This document shows positions 26,805-37,066 of a DNA stretch of 64,000 nt, one piece after another (within the stretch, counting starts at the first letter, position 1; each line of letters starts with the position of its first letter). The position numbers and the translations under genes are program-made. The notes under the pieces are model-generated. The model searched no databases and was not told the origin of the DNA. It saw nothing but the letters and a program-made list of their open reading frames with translations. The DNA is from Adiantum capillus-veneris. Lineage: Eukaryota > Streptophyta > Polypodiopsida > Polypodiales > Pteridaceae. The stretch spans positions 101,747,311 through 101,811,310 of the forward strand of contig CM043947.1 of the NCBI GenBank assembly GCA_014529385.2, read 5' to 3'.

Positions 26805-26945
26805 TTTTGGGACTACACCATGGGAATGTGGGCAATGCATGTAAAATTAGCTTTTTATCTCAAAAAATATTGATTTTTTGGGACTACACCATGGGAATGT
26901 GGGCAATGCATGTAAAATTAGCTTTTTATCTCAAAAAATATTGAT
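26805..26945. repeat. 71 bp tandem duplication
   Basis: The segment gggactacaccatgggaatg and what follows appears twice with period 71 bp and almost no change, so the duplication is recent. Confidence 0.95.
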
Positions 26946-26949
26946 AAAG

Positions 26950-27190
26950 AAAAAAAAATAGATAACTTGTAGAAGAAGCTTAGATAAGTGATAAGGAATT
27001 CGGTAACTTGTATAATTAAGGAGCTTAGCATCAAGTGATAAGAGAGTAGAAAACTTGTATACGGAGCTTAGATAAGTGATAAGAGAGCAGGTAACTTGTA
27101 AAAAGCCTTGATAAAGAGAAAAGGAAATGGAAACTTGTAGAAGTAGTTTTTATAAGAAAATAAGTGATAAGAAAAAAGGGATAAGTCAAA
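26950..27190. repeat. Imperfect minisatellite, unit about 50 bp
   Basis: About five degenerate units share ataagtgataag and aacttgta motifs. No coding sequence. Confidence 0.7.
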
Positions 27191-27386
27191 AGTACTTATC
27201 AAATCTCTTATCAAAAGTGCATAAAAGAAGGGATTCCTTTATCATTTTTTGATCTTGATCCAAGCTAGAGTGCAAGCTTGTAGAGAAAATTTGAGAAAGC
27301 CATAGCCACACTCTTACACACAATACCTCCTCTCCAAGATTGAAAAACCTTCTAGACAAACATCTTGTGTAGAAATCACAGCCAAG

Positions 27387-27388
<2 letters not shown>

Positions 27389-27478
<90 letters not shown>
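27389..27478. repeat. Compound CT/CA microsatellite
   Basis: A (CT)n run passes directly into a (CA)n run. It lies in a transcript-leader-like, pyrimidine-rich stretch, but no gene follows. Confidence 0.95.
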
Positions 27479-27479
<1 letters not shown>

Positions 27480-29459
27480 ACCTCTCCTCTCTCTTAGCCC
27501 TCAAGCCTAACATAGCTTGATCTCCTTCTTCATATTCCATTCTTCCATCCAGCTAGAGTTCTTCTTGGATAACCTAAGTTGTGGACATCAATTTGAAGGC
27601 AAATAAGAAGAGGGTTTGCTATCTGATCAAGCTCCTTCAACAATCTTCTAAGCAAGGAGAAGTCTCTACCCTAACATACTAAAAGTAAAAAAATTCTTTT
27701 CATCTTCGTATTATTTCACACCATGAATTTGGTTTACCCGATTTCGTAATCAATTTATTTATTTATTTGTTCCTTTTAACTATAAATTTTATTTTTCATT
27801 CTTAATTAACGATCTTGTTAACCCAATAAATGTGATGTACCTTCAAGTTTCTTTATTTCAAGTTCTTTAGATTACAAGGCTAATGTCTAGAGAGAGTAGA
27901 AAGCACATTCTTTATCCATAGGTGCCCGGAGATCATACTTATCTAAATAATATGCACGATGGATGGTGAAAGAATAATGGTAAGTACTCCCTAGTCACCC
28001 TGTAAAACCTCTTACTAGTTGATTTTTTATACATATGAGTTACTCTTTGTTTGCTTGTCTTAGTTTTTACTTACCTAAACTACTTAATGGAGATAATTTT
28101 GATAAACTAAAAGCAGCTAGGCTTTGTAATCTTTTGATAAAGTAAAAGCAGCTAGGCTTTGTAATCTTTTATTTATTTATTTTTAAGGTTTTTAAATTGT
28201 ATTCAAGTCTAACGAAGGAAGGGGAACTTCCCTCTCTATAAAGTAAGCATGCAAGATTAGAAAAAGATTTATGCATTGAACTAGAGTCCTCCACATAAGG
28301 TTATACTCCTTCTCGTGTCCTTTTAAAAAACCCCAAATTTTTAATCCTCTCCTTCTTTCATGGTTTAATCCTCTCCACAAAAATAGAGGTATGCCTAAAT
28401 TCCATCTAAATAAAGAATTTATTAATTGTACACAATTCAATTGCACGGGCATTTTGCACTACACTAGCATGATCACTTATAGGGACTTTTCATTCTAATC
28501 TTAGACCATCATTCATTGAGTGGCCATGCTCTATTATTACAAAATTTATCAAAGGAGGTTTTGGAACTACTATCCTAGGATTATAAGTTGGATCACTCTA
28601 ATTTTTTGCATTCACTTCTCATTATTTTCAATAGAAAAAGGTCATTGTCAAGAACATATGCATTGTTCATTTTAAGTTTGTCTACTTTCAAGTTTGTTTT
28701 GCAATTCGGGGGGGGGTGTAGATTCACAGAAGCGATAACCTACTAGAACATAAAACTCCGCTTCCATGGAGATACCCCATGCATGGCAAAAGATGCAAGA
28801 AAAAAATCGGGATACAGTCAGAGTCGCGATTAACTTAGAAAATTACGTTGAGACAAAATCCTTAACTCCCAAGAAACTCATTGTTTTTCTTAAGGTCTTG
28901 TTTGAATAGAAATAAATGAACTAGAAACTATGGGATTATAAGTCAATGAATCTAGTCTAGCTGTCAACTCGGATTAAAATCTTATTGAGATGTTTGATGG
29001 GGATAGCCCTAGCAAAACATAGAAGTTTTAAGTGTGAAATTTTGTATGGAATGATTGATGAAGAGGCCAGTATAGGTGTTTATGGAACGCAATTGGGGAT
29101 GGCCTTTTATGGCTAGGACTAATAACTATTGGTTTATTTTCTAACTCCACTTCATTCAATGCTCTGGATTAGGATTGGATGGGAGTGAGTTTTGGCTGGG
29201 TGAAAAATGATGTCAATGTTAACAAGAAAAGGGAGGAAGATGTGATTAATCAAAAAAGTTTTTGGTAAAAAAGAACCTTGAAAAGACTAGGGATCTGAAT
29301 GTTCTATCGTGCATATACACATCAGTCAGCAGACAGTTGTTGTGCTTCTCAGATTTCTTTTCTAAAAGGAGCATAAAATATATAAAATTTTTAAAGCCTT
29401 TCCCAAACCAGATAAAGGGAGAAAATAAATTGAAACATGTGTAAATGTGCCACCTCCAC
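27480..29459. other. Unassigned AT-rich sequence left of the CACTA element
   Basis: No domain recognised. Contains a 35 bp tandem duplication (28097-28131, 28132-28166; one mismatch). Frames at 28192-28452 (reverse) and 29262-29444 (forward) are not recognised. Confidence 0.5.
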
Positions 29460-29470
29460 CACTACAAGAG
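29460..29470 (-). repeat. CACTA terminal inverted repeat
   Basis: The cactacaagag end of the element. The bases before it are cac, a possible 3 bp target duplication that cannot be tested without the other end. Confidence 0.8.
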
Positions 29471-29492
29471 GTTGTGTGCTCTTGTGACGCTG

Positions 29493-29683
29493 TTAGCGAC
29501 GGAAATACACTAGGTTTTTATAACCCCCGGCGTCGCTAAGAGCGTCGCTACGAGAGCGTCGCTATATGCATCACTATAGGCGTCGCTATATGCGTCGCTA
29601 TATAGCGACGCTCATAGCGACGGTTATAGCGACGTTTACACAGAAGACTATAGCGACGCTACATAGCCATAAATAGCGACGCC
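29493..29683. repeat. CACTA subterminal repeat field
   Basis: About eleven copies of tagcgacg or its complement in both directions within 190 bp, with one back-to-back pair making a 20 bp palindrome near 29593-29612. In En/Spm such motifs bind the tnpA-type protein and are needed for excision. CpG-rich against an AT-rich background. Confidence 0.9.
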
Positions 29684-29701
29684 CGAGAGAATTTTTTTTT
29701 T

Positions 29702-29730
29702 GGTGGCAGGGCATTGAATGCCCTGCCACC
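29702..29730. repeat. Perfect hairpin, 14 bp stem and 1 base loop
   Basis: The half ggtggcagggcatt is followed by one g and then its exact complement. It sits at the inner border of the subterminal field. A second small palindrome (cactttttaaaaaaagtg) is about 25 bp further on. Confidence 0.9.
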
Positions 29731-30048
29731 CATCAACCATATTGTACTTGATTCACTTTTTAAAAAAAGTGCAAGGGTAGATAATAGACCCAAAATAGTC
29801 ACCCACAAGACGCATTGTTTGCAAAATTGACAATTGTACACATCATAGGCAAAATGAATTGATTGGCAAATGTAATAATGACAATTGTACAACATCATAG
29901 GCATAAAGAATTGATTGGCAAAAGGAACTGCGGTGACAAATGTAATAATATACATGGTTCAAAAAGACGTATAAAATCCGTCTCATGATACATAAGCTAT
30001 GAGAAACCCTAAACTAATGCTATCTAGCTACGGCTAAACTGACGTCGT

Positions 30049-31358
30049 CTAGTCAGACGTCTCATCGCGTCCAAGCGGCGTATCTGTCGGATTCTGCAAA
30101 AAAAGACAATAAGACAGCTTTCAGTAAGTATAAACATATAACGACATTTATAAAACAATACAAAAAATAAAAAAGAGTAAACCCTAATACTAACCATGCC
30201 GCCGCGAGAACTGAGAATGTCCATCAGGGCGTTTAAGCCCTTCCTGCCTGCGTACTCGCGCTCGTACGGTGTGGGATCACGTCCTGTCATCGACCACTGT
30301 CAAAACATACAAAGATTTCATTATGTTAGAATTAAAAAACTCATAAACCCTAAACTATCGAACATAAAGAGCAATGTCAAAACACTTACAAAATCGGCCT
30401 CAAATGATGCCCATCCACCGCTCCCCAAGTGGTGCGAGCTCCCTGCCTCTACTCGCGCTCTGGCTGCATCCTTTTGTTGCTTCCACTTGTCGGGATTCTC
30501 GCGCGCTGCTTTCTTCGCATTCTTCCAATCTTCTTTGGCCAGCCAATCTGGCCTGTTCCACCCATTCTTGATTGCTTTTTGCACTTCGGAACGCTTGTGT
30601 TTGCAGTATTCCCGCATTCGAATCTTCATCAGGTCTTCATTGAAGCGCTGATCCCATGTTGGAACGGGAAACTCATCATGAAGTATGCTGGTGACTCTGT
30701 TTTTTAAATCACTTGGTACTTCACTCCATTTGTTTAGTATGTAGTGTCTAAACAGCTGAGAGCAAAGACCACGCATGCGCGAGATCACCTTTTTGCCGTC
30801 ATCATCCATGATGATGCCGCCGCTGATGTCGACGGAGTAAGGCAAGCCCTCTGGCCGGTGACGCGTGAACCTGGGTGTCCCGGCAGGGGTCTCTAGTGGC
30901 GTGTCGATGGGGGTACGGACGTCAGGTGTCTCCACCGGCGTCTGGGCCCCGAAGCGAGGAGTGTCGAGTGGGGTGGCTCCTGGCGGAGTAGGTAGAGGTG
31001 TGTAGCTTCTAGGAACAGTCAGCCGTGCAAAACCTGGCGTAGATGGTAATGCTGTGGCTGGTGTGGGGGCGGGCAAAGAAGGGGAGGGTAAAGAGCCTCG
31101 TCGAACACGAGGCGGTGTGGAGGCATCGGTGGCGGAATCCCCACAACAACCGCCACCGCCACCACTAGAGCGCCGGTGTCTAGACGAGTGTGAAGCTCAT
31201 CTCGTCGATGCCGAAGCTTCGGAGCGCGCCGAATGCTCCGAAAGAGAGGGAGATGCGGATGGAGTAGGAACGCGCGATGATGCGCCAGAGCGATGACGCT
31301 CCACGTACCACTGTCTCTGCTGCGGTGACAAAGAAGAAAGAAACTCCTCATCATCCAT
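30049..31358 (-). pseudogene. tnpA-like Transposase_24 (Ptta/En/Spm) protein
   Basis: Proteins with this domain accompany tnp2 in plant CACTA elements and are thought to bind the element ends. My model has three exons: 31358-30390, 30296-30195 and 30093-30049, joined by GT-AG introns of 93 and 101 bp, 372 codons. It opens MDDEEFLSSLSPQQRQW, has a Ser/Pro/Thr-rich stretch (about residues 30-180) with many TP pairs, then the Transposase_24 core (SQLFRHYILNKWSEVPSDLK, then KMKIR-like and NRPDWLAKEDWKNAKKAA), ending WSMTGRDPTPYEREYAGRKG. One in-frame TGA at 31197-31199 follows residue 53 (ASASTR*ASH); a CGA-to-TGA transition would explain it. The ATG was chosen because it directly follows a leader ending in a good splice acceptor (aatgcag). 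It lies 270 bp from the transposase gene, same strand. Confidence 0.85.
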
Positions 31359-31629
31359 ACCTGCATTAAACACACGAATATTTAAACTTAAATTGAATGA
31401 ATAGAGTAGACAATGACACAAAGACCATTAAATACAATGACGTAATGACGCATATAAATACAATGACGCAATGAATTGAGTGATAGAAGAGGCAAGTCGA
31501 AAACTCAGAATTTTCAATCAAAAGATGTGAGCGCGAGTAGAAAAGAGCGTTATACACCATGGAAGGTACTTAGAGAGCCAGAGCTTTTACAACACGGAGC
31601 AAAATTGTTCAAATACAATATTTGTGGCT

Positions 31630-34600
31630 TTAAGAGATCTCTCTCTCATCCTCGCATAACTCAGCATAACTTCCTATATCTATATAGAGCTCTCCGTTTA
31701 AACACATATCCTCTGTTTCATTTTGTAGCTCCTCTGCATGCACCCCATATAGAGTAGTAGCATCTTGATGCTCGTCTGGCACCACCGTAGCGGCTTCTGA
31801 TTGAGCATCTTCTCTGATCTCCTCCATTGATGTCGTTGTGATTGGCACATGGTAGCCTTCATACGTCCTTGCACTACGAGGGGCTACCTCTATGACGTAC
31901 CACCAGTTTGATGTAGACTTTGTAGGATGAAATATTACCTGCCAGAGCCACATAACTTACATGAGAGCTTTCAAGCACATAACTTGTAAAAGGGGGATGT
32001 TAACTATTTACATACTTACTTGTTCACAATGCTCGGGTAGTACGAAAGTGTCTCTTAGGTCAGTCCATTTCTTAGTAGAATCCACCTCAAGAAAACCAGA
32101 CTCTCCTCTACGCACAGTAGCGTTGCGACCCTCCATGATTATCTTGAACCATTGCACGTCGAACAAGTCGACAAAAAATCCTCTGTAATCGATCCTCAAA
32201 ATCTCTTGCAGCGTGCCGAAGTAAGTGAGTTCCGCCACCACAGGATCTGCATCAGAGGAACGTCGTCGACTAGACTATTCAAATTTTGCCATGATTCCAC
32301 AATCTTGAGTAAAACGCTTTTTGTCGATTCGTTCCACCCTAAAATGTCGACCTTTACACCATGCTTCTGTGTATGACTTATACTACAACGAACAAAGATT
32401 ATGAGTGGCCGTTCAAACGTTTATAAATAAAGTCACTTGCTAGTCGTACATTGCAAACTTACCTTGGTCGCGCAACCCCGAGAGTACTCCCACTCTTCTT
32501 CAGTCACTTCGTCACCGCATTGTTGTGCGCTTTTCAATTGGTTGTGCAACCATCTTAAGCTCATGAAGGTTGGTAGGCTCTCCAGAACCGCTGGATAGTG
32601 CATCGGTGGTCGTCTTCCCCGTCTCCACTCGATTCGTGCCCTTTGTCGCTCTTGCTTTGCATCCTCATATTGTGAAATCCACTTTTGCATCACTGGATTG
32701 TGAAGCATGCAAAATCAGTTGATTTTAGCCTCTAGATCTTCCGTCATCTTCTTCTCAACACCGAGATTGCACATGACAATCCCAGATATGCGCTCATCAT
32801 CTATGGTTCGCCATAGCGTGTCCCGGGATTTATCAAATCCGTCTAGCCACTCTCCAATGTACACTAGGGACTCTGATACCAACCAACCTTCTGCCATGCT
32901 ACCCTCCGGACGTGCCTTTTGACGCACATATCCCTTAAGCGTTTTCATGAAATGCTCTAAGAAGAACATCCATCTGGAATGAACTGTGCCAGCTATTTCC
33001 ACCTCATCAACTATGTGAACAAGAAGATGCACCTGAATGGTTAGCATTGTAGTAGGAAAATGTTTCTCAAACATGCACACAAGCTCCGCAGCATTTAGTT
33101 TGGCGAATGGTATGGAGTCTACGTTGATCTCCTTTTGTGAAATCCATTGCACCAGCTTTGCAAGTTTGTAGATTGTGTTACGGATGTCGAGAGACAAACA
33201 TCCCTCAATGGCAACCGGTAAAATAAACTGTAAAGTATGTGCATCAATGATATTAAAGTCCACATTTTATGCAATGATATTAAAGTCCACTATGAACGTA
33301 CCTGACACATTTTATGCCAATCGTGTGACTTCAAACCGGTAAGCTTTCCTTCTTTAGTAAAACACGTTCGGAGCGAGTGCATTACGCCAGTGGGGGTCCG
33401 CAAAGATCGAATGGTCTCTTTTACTTTGCGTTCTTGGGCTCCTGTGAAAATCCATGGTGCTTTAGGGAGTTTTATCGATCCATCAGACACTGTTTGCGGC
33501 CAATATTGCTCCATACGATCCACATTTCTAAGGTCAACTCTGGCTCCCAGAGTATCTTTCTTGCCGGTCAGATGGTCCCATAGTAGATTACCCACATTCT
33601 TGAATATGTGCATTGGATCGAGCAAGTGATTGATCATGAGTCGGGGCCAGTATGGTAACTCGTGCCATAGAGATAGTCTCTTCATCCCTGGAGGCAATCC
33701 GTCATCGCACATCTCCTTCTGCTCTAACCATGCTTGTGCAGACATCCTTGGTGGCTCTCTTCCCAAAAAGCCGTCGCGTAACACATGATTCTCTGGAAGA
33801 TACGCTTGATGACCTTCGTAGATTTGCTTCTTCAGTGAGGGTGCCCTACGTGCATTCAGTCTAGGTCCACATGTGACACATGCTCTGTATCCGCTTGTTT
33901 GAAGCCCTGCATGTATACACATGATAATAGATCAACTATGGGAAAAAACAAGATTTACAGTGTCTGAGTGAGGAGTTTCAATAGATCACCTGAGCATTCT
34001 GTTAGCCCGGGATAGTCATGCATGGTCCACATTAGAATGCCTCTGATCAAAGCATTCCGTCGTCCTGTGTGTCGGCTCATATCCACCACCTCTATGCCAA
34101 TCCACAATTGTTGTAGCTCTTCCAATAGTGGACGAAGATACACATCCATATTCCCCACTTTATATCGCCCTGGCACAATCAAGCTTAGCCATAGGTGCCC
34201 CTTCTTCGTAGTCAACCACGGGGGAATGTTGTAGTTGACGATGACAACGGGCCATACACTGTAAGACGTTGATCTTTGACCAAATGGATTTACGCCATCC
34301 ATAGCCAGGCCTAAGCGCAAATTTCGAGCTTCCCTGGCAAAATCCGACCATGTTCCATCTATATGTTTCCACGCTACGCAATCTGCAGGAATTCGTAGCA
34401 CACCATCCGAAGATTTATTCTCCTCATGCCATGATGCTAGGGCGGCCATGGACTTACATTCGAAGAAATGCTTGATGCGAGGAAGCAGAGGGAAATGTCG
34501 CAAAACCTTTTGTGGAGTTTTTGTCCCGTGGAGATCTACTCGATATCTTTCGGAATCACATTTCGGACACTTCTCCATGTCTATGTATTCCCCTCTGAAA

Positions 34601-35358
34601 AGAATGCAGTCATTAGGACAAGCGTGGATAGAATTGTAATCCATCCCCAAGTTTCGCAAAATCTTTCTTGCTTCATCTCGGGAATCTGGCATCACATTGT
34701 CAGCTGGTAGTATGTGCTCTTTCAGCAATCTACACAACATAAAAATATGATACATTCGTGTAAAAATCTATCAGATCATTATACATTTAGAGTTTTATTA
34801 AAGTAAACTAATTGTAATAGATCACCTGAAAAGCGCTGTGACGCTAGTGTCACTCCATCCAAACTTTGCCTGCATGTTGAGAAGAACCAGGAGTGCTTTC
34901 AATCTAGACATACGTGCTCCATTATACAATGGCGTATCGGCTTCACTTTTCATATCATCATAGATAAGCCTTTCTGAATCCATGATCGTCTGGATCATTT
35001 CATCAATCTCGGGCTCAAACATTGCCTCGTTGGGAATGTGCTCTGCATGATCATCCCCCGAGCTGTCAGAGGCTACATCTTGTGGCCTCACATATGCTGC
35101 TTGACCAAAGCGCCTGCGAACACGTCTATTGGGTTGCAAGATTGCTGCTTGTTGGCCAGCGTCAGAGTCCGACGAGTTATAATTGGCAACAACTCGATCT
35201 ATAATAGATGGATCGAACTCGCCAAATTCGCGAACGTGCTGCAAAGAAACACGTCTTGTCCGTCGCACAGCATGCTTGCATTGATTACAAGGACATAAGA
35301 CCCTCGTTGAGAGATAGGTGTTTCGGTTGGACTGTCCCACATCCTCGTCGCTACTCAT
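31630..35358 (-). pseudogene. tnp2-type CACTA transposase
   Basis: This is the enzyme that cuts and moves CACTA elements. Six exons, 35358-34826, 34729-33990, 33906-33302, 33227-32463, 32382-32020 and 31938-31630, are joined by five GT-AG introns of 74-96 bp. Their lengths sum to 3,315 bases, an exact 1,105-codon frame. Domains in order: a Cys-rich start like Transpos_assoc (CPCNQCKHAVRRTRR), ADTPLYNGARMSRLKALLVL, IHACPNDCILFRGEY, MDGVNPFGQRSTSYSVWPV, HLLDPMHIFKNVGNLLWDHL (the conserved tnp2 D..H..KN block), a DUF4218 region (QVHLLVHIVDEVEIAGTVHS) and a DUF4216 region (YFGTLQEILRIDYRGFFVDL). Only two codons spoil it: TGA at 32715-32717 and TAG at 32275-32277, each explicable by one transition. 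Splicing was deduced by eye from frame and family pattern. Confidence 0.92.
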
Positions 35359-35420
35359 AATGAGGATAAAAAACTTATAACCTGGACAACAAATTTAATA
35401 TTCTATTGGCATTCTTCATC

Positions 35421-35423
<3 letters not shown>

Positions 35424-35476
<53 letters not shown>
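35424..35476. repeat. CT microsatellite upstream of the transposase gene
   Basis: A (CT)n run about 66 bp before the transposase start codon, probably in its leader or promoter. Confidence 0.95.
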
Positions 35477-35478
<2 letters not shown>

Positions 35479-35479
35479 A

Positions 35480-35769
35480 CCTCACATTCTCTAGTCATGT
35501 CCAATCCCCGCACACCTCGGTCTAGAGGTGCACGGAGATCAGAACCACCGGGTTATAATCTCGTCTTTATTGGTCAATACCTATATTTGTGGGTACAAGA
35601 AATCTACACACCCACGTCTACATGATACTGCATGTAGTGGACAAAATTCCTTTGCCTCTTCTCTAGCTGTAGCACTTCACAGCATCTTAACATCTTTTCA
35701 CAGTAGATCTTTTCACTGTTCGTCTAACTCTAAACCCTTAACCGTAAGTAATTCTTGCGTGGACTCGAT
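35480..35769. other. Unassigned sequence, possible CACTA 5' region
   Basis: No domain. A tgtagtg at 35633-35639 is the only fair candidate for the lost CACTA end, but the bases before it do not match the other terminus and no subterminal motifs surround it. Confidence 0.3.
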
Positions 35770-35920
35770 CTAACGTAAATAAGCGTAAATCTAAATAAAC
35801 GTAAATCTAACTAAAAATAAACCTAAATCTAATTTAACGTAAGTCTACATCTAACCTAATCTTTAACGTCTTTTGGGATAGTTTCCTACGACGTTAAAAC
35901 TCTCTTCTTCTTGTGTGTGT
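35770..35920 (+). repeat. Direct repeat flanking a gene fragment, copy 1
   Basis: About 150 bp of taaatct/cgtaaat-rich sequence ending tttcctacgacgtta and a TG run. It matches 36461-36609 closely. Confidence 0.85.
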
Positions 35921-36109
35921 GTGTGTGTGTGTATGTGTGTGGGTAAACCTAAATAAACCTAAGTCTAATCTAATATAACATAAATCTAAATCTAACGTAA
36001 ATTATGTTATATTAAAAACAAAGAACTAAACTAACAGGGATTATAAGAACCTTAAAACGGATTTAACACATAATTTTTCACATAACTCGGCAAGAGTTGG
36101 CATTCTCAT

Positions 36110-36440
36110 CACTAAAGATGTGAGAGTTAACTTCCAGCGGTGACGCTGCCTCATCTCCATCCACATCTGACGACAGCAATTGGCCCTTTAGACCGTTCTT
36201 GCTCTTGTGACTAACTTTGAAGTTGCTGTTGAATGACTAGAGGTTGTCTAGATGGTCATTGTGTCGGGGATGTAGTGACTCTTGCCGCCCTGAAGATCCA
36301 CCTTCTTCCCTATCTTCTGAAGACATTTCACCAGTACTTTTGGATCGACGGAGCCCACCATGAGTGAAGGCAGCAATACCCTATATTCCATTGAGGGCTT
36401 TCTTCACCCGCTTCATGCAGGCATCGTAGTCTATGGAGAC
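36110..36440 (-). pseudogene. Heavy-metal-associated (HMA) domain gene fragment, HIPP-like
   Basis: Heavy-metal-associated isoprenylated plant proteins bind metals through an HMA domain (betaalphabeta-betaalphabeta with CxxC). Here the reverse strand reads VSIDYDACMKRVKKALNGI, then a stop and frameshift, then GSVDPKVLVKCLQKIGKKVD, which are the two halves of such a domain in order. The first metal Cys is Tyr (YDAC instead of CxxC). A further frame ending SHKSKNGLKGQLLSSDVDGD resembles the hydrophilic linker after the domain. No start, CaaX tail or full length is present. It lies between the CACTA transposase and the right arm and is flanked by direct repeats. Confidence 0.65.
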
Positions 36441-36460
36441 CTAAATCTAATCTAATATAA

Positions 36461-36609
36461 CGTAAATCTAAATCTAGCGTAAATAAACGTAAATCTAGTT
36501 AAAAATAAACCTAAATCTAATTTAATGTAAGTCTACATATAACCTAATCTTTAACGTCTTTTAAGATAGTTTCCTACGACGTTATAACTCTCTTCTTCTT
36601 GTGTGTGTG
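36461..36609 (+). repeat. Direct repeat flanking a gene fragment, copy 2
   Basis: Partner of 35770-35920, about 690 bp away. A shortened third trace (ttcttacgacgttaaattag) stands near 36773-36795. Confidence 0.85.
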
Positions 36610-36795
36610 CGCGTGTGTGGATGTGTGTGCCAATAAAAAGAGATAAATGGTATAACCTTTCTAACACCCATGCCAAGTATGATAGATTGATTATGCCATT
36701 TCCCTCTTGAATAATAGGTCTTGAGTTCAACTCCTCGTCGGCTAGATCTTTAGGTCTTTTAATTTTAATTAGTTTCTTACGACGTTAAATTAGTT

Positions 36796-37024
36796 TCTCT
36801 CTCTTTCTCTCTCAATGTGTGTGCGTTTTTTTGGATCGTATGCATGTTTTCTCTCTCTTTTCCTCTCTCAATGTGTGCGTTTTTTGTTTATGCATATTCT
36901 CTCTCTCTTTTCCTCTCTCAATGCGTGCGTTTTTTGTTTATGCATGCTCTCTCTCTCTTTCTCTCTCTCAATGTGTGTGTGCATTCTTTGTTTATGTATG
37001 TGTGTGTGCGTTTTTGTTTTTGTT

Positions 37025-37064
<40 letters not shown>
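36796..37064. repeat. CT/TG minisatellite abutting the right arm
   Basis: About five units of 45-65 bp, each a CT-rich run, then caatg, then tg/cg-rich and tttttgttta parts. The arm begins inside the last unit, right after ctctctca. Confidence 0.9.

Positions 37065-37066
<2 letters not shown>

Larger units (their letters stand above)
29460..35358 (-). mobile_element. En/Spm (CACTA) DNA transposon, reverse orientation
   Basis: The left end reads cactacaagag, the CACTA terminal motif, followed by a field of repeated gcgtcgcta/tagcgacg subterminal motifs. Inside are the two genes expected of a plant CACTA element: a Transposase_24 (tnpA-like) gene next to this end and a tnp2-type transposase gene beyond it, both on the reverse strand. 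The other end, which should read ...tagtg with similar subterminal repeats, was not found; it is either lost or past 35358 in sequence I could not recognise. Boundaries on that side are the start of the transposase gene only. Confidence 0.9.

Noticed and set aside
30196-30707. Forward frames opposite the Transposase_24 gene
   Set aside because: Shadows of the reverse-strand gene, which has the domain and splice sites.
35633-35639. tgtagtg as the missing CACTA terminus
   Set aside because: Inner bases do not match cactacaagag in complement, no subterminal motifs are near, and the flanking gac does not match cac.
36262-36270. gatgtagtg as CACTA terminus
   Set aside because: It lies inside the HMA-domain fragment, where it encodes part of the SHYIP segment.
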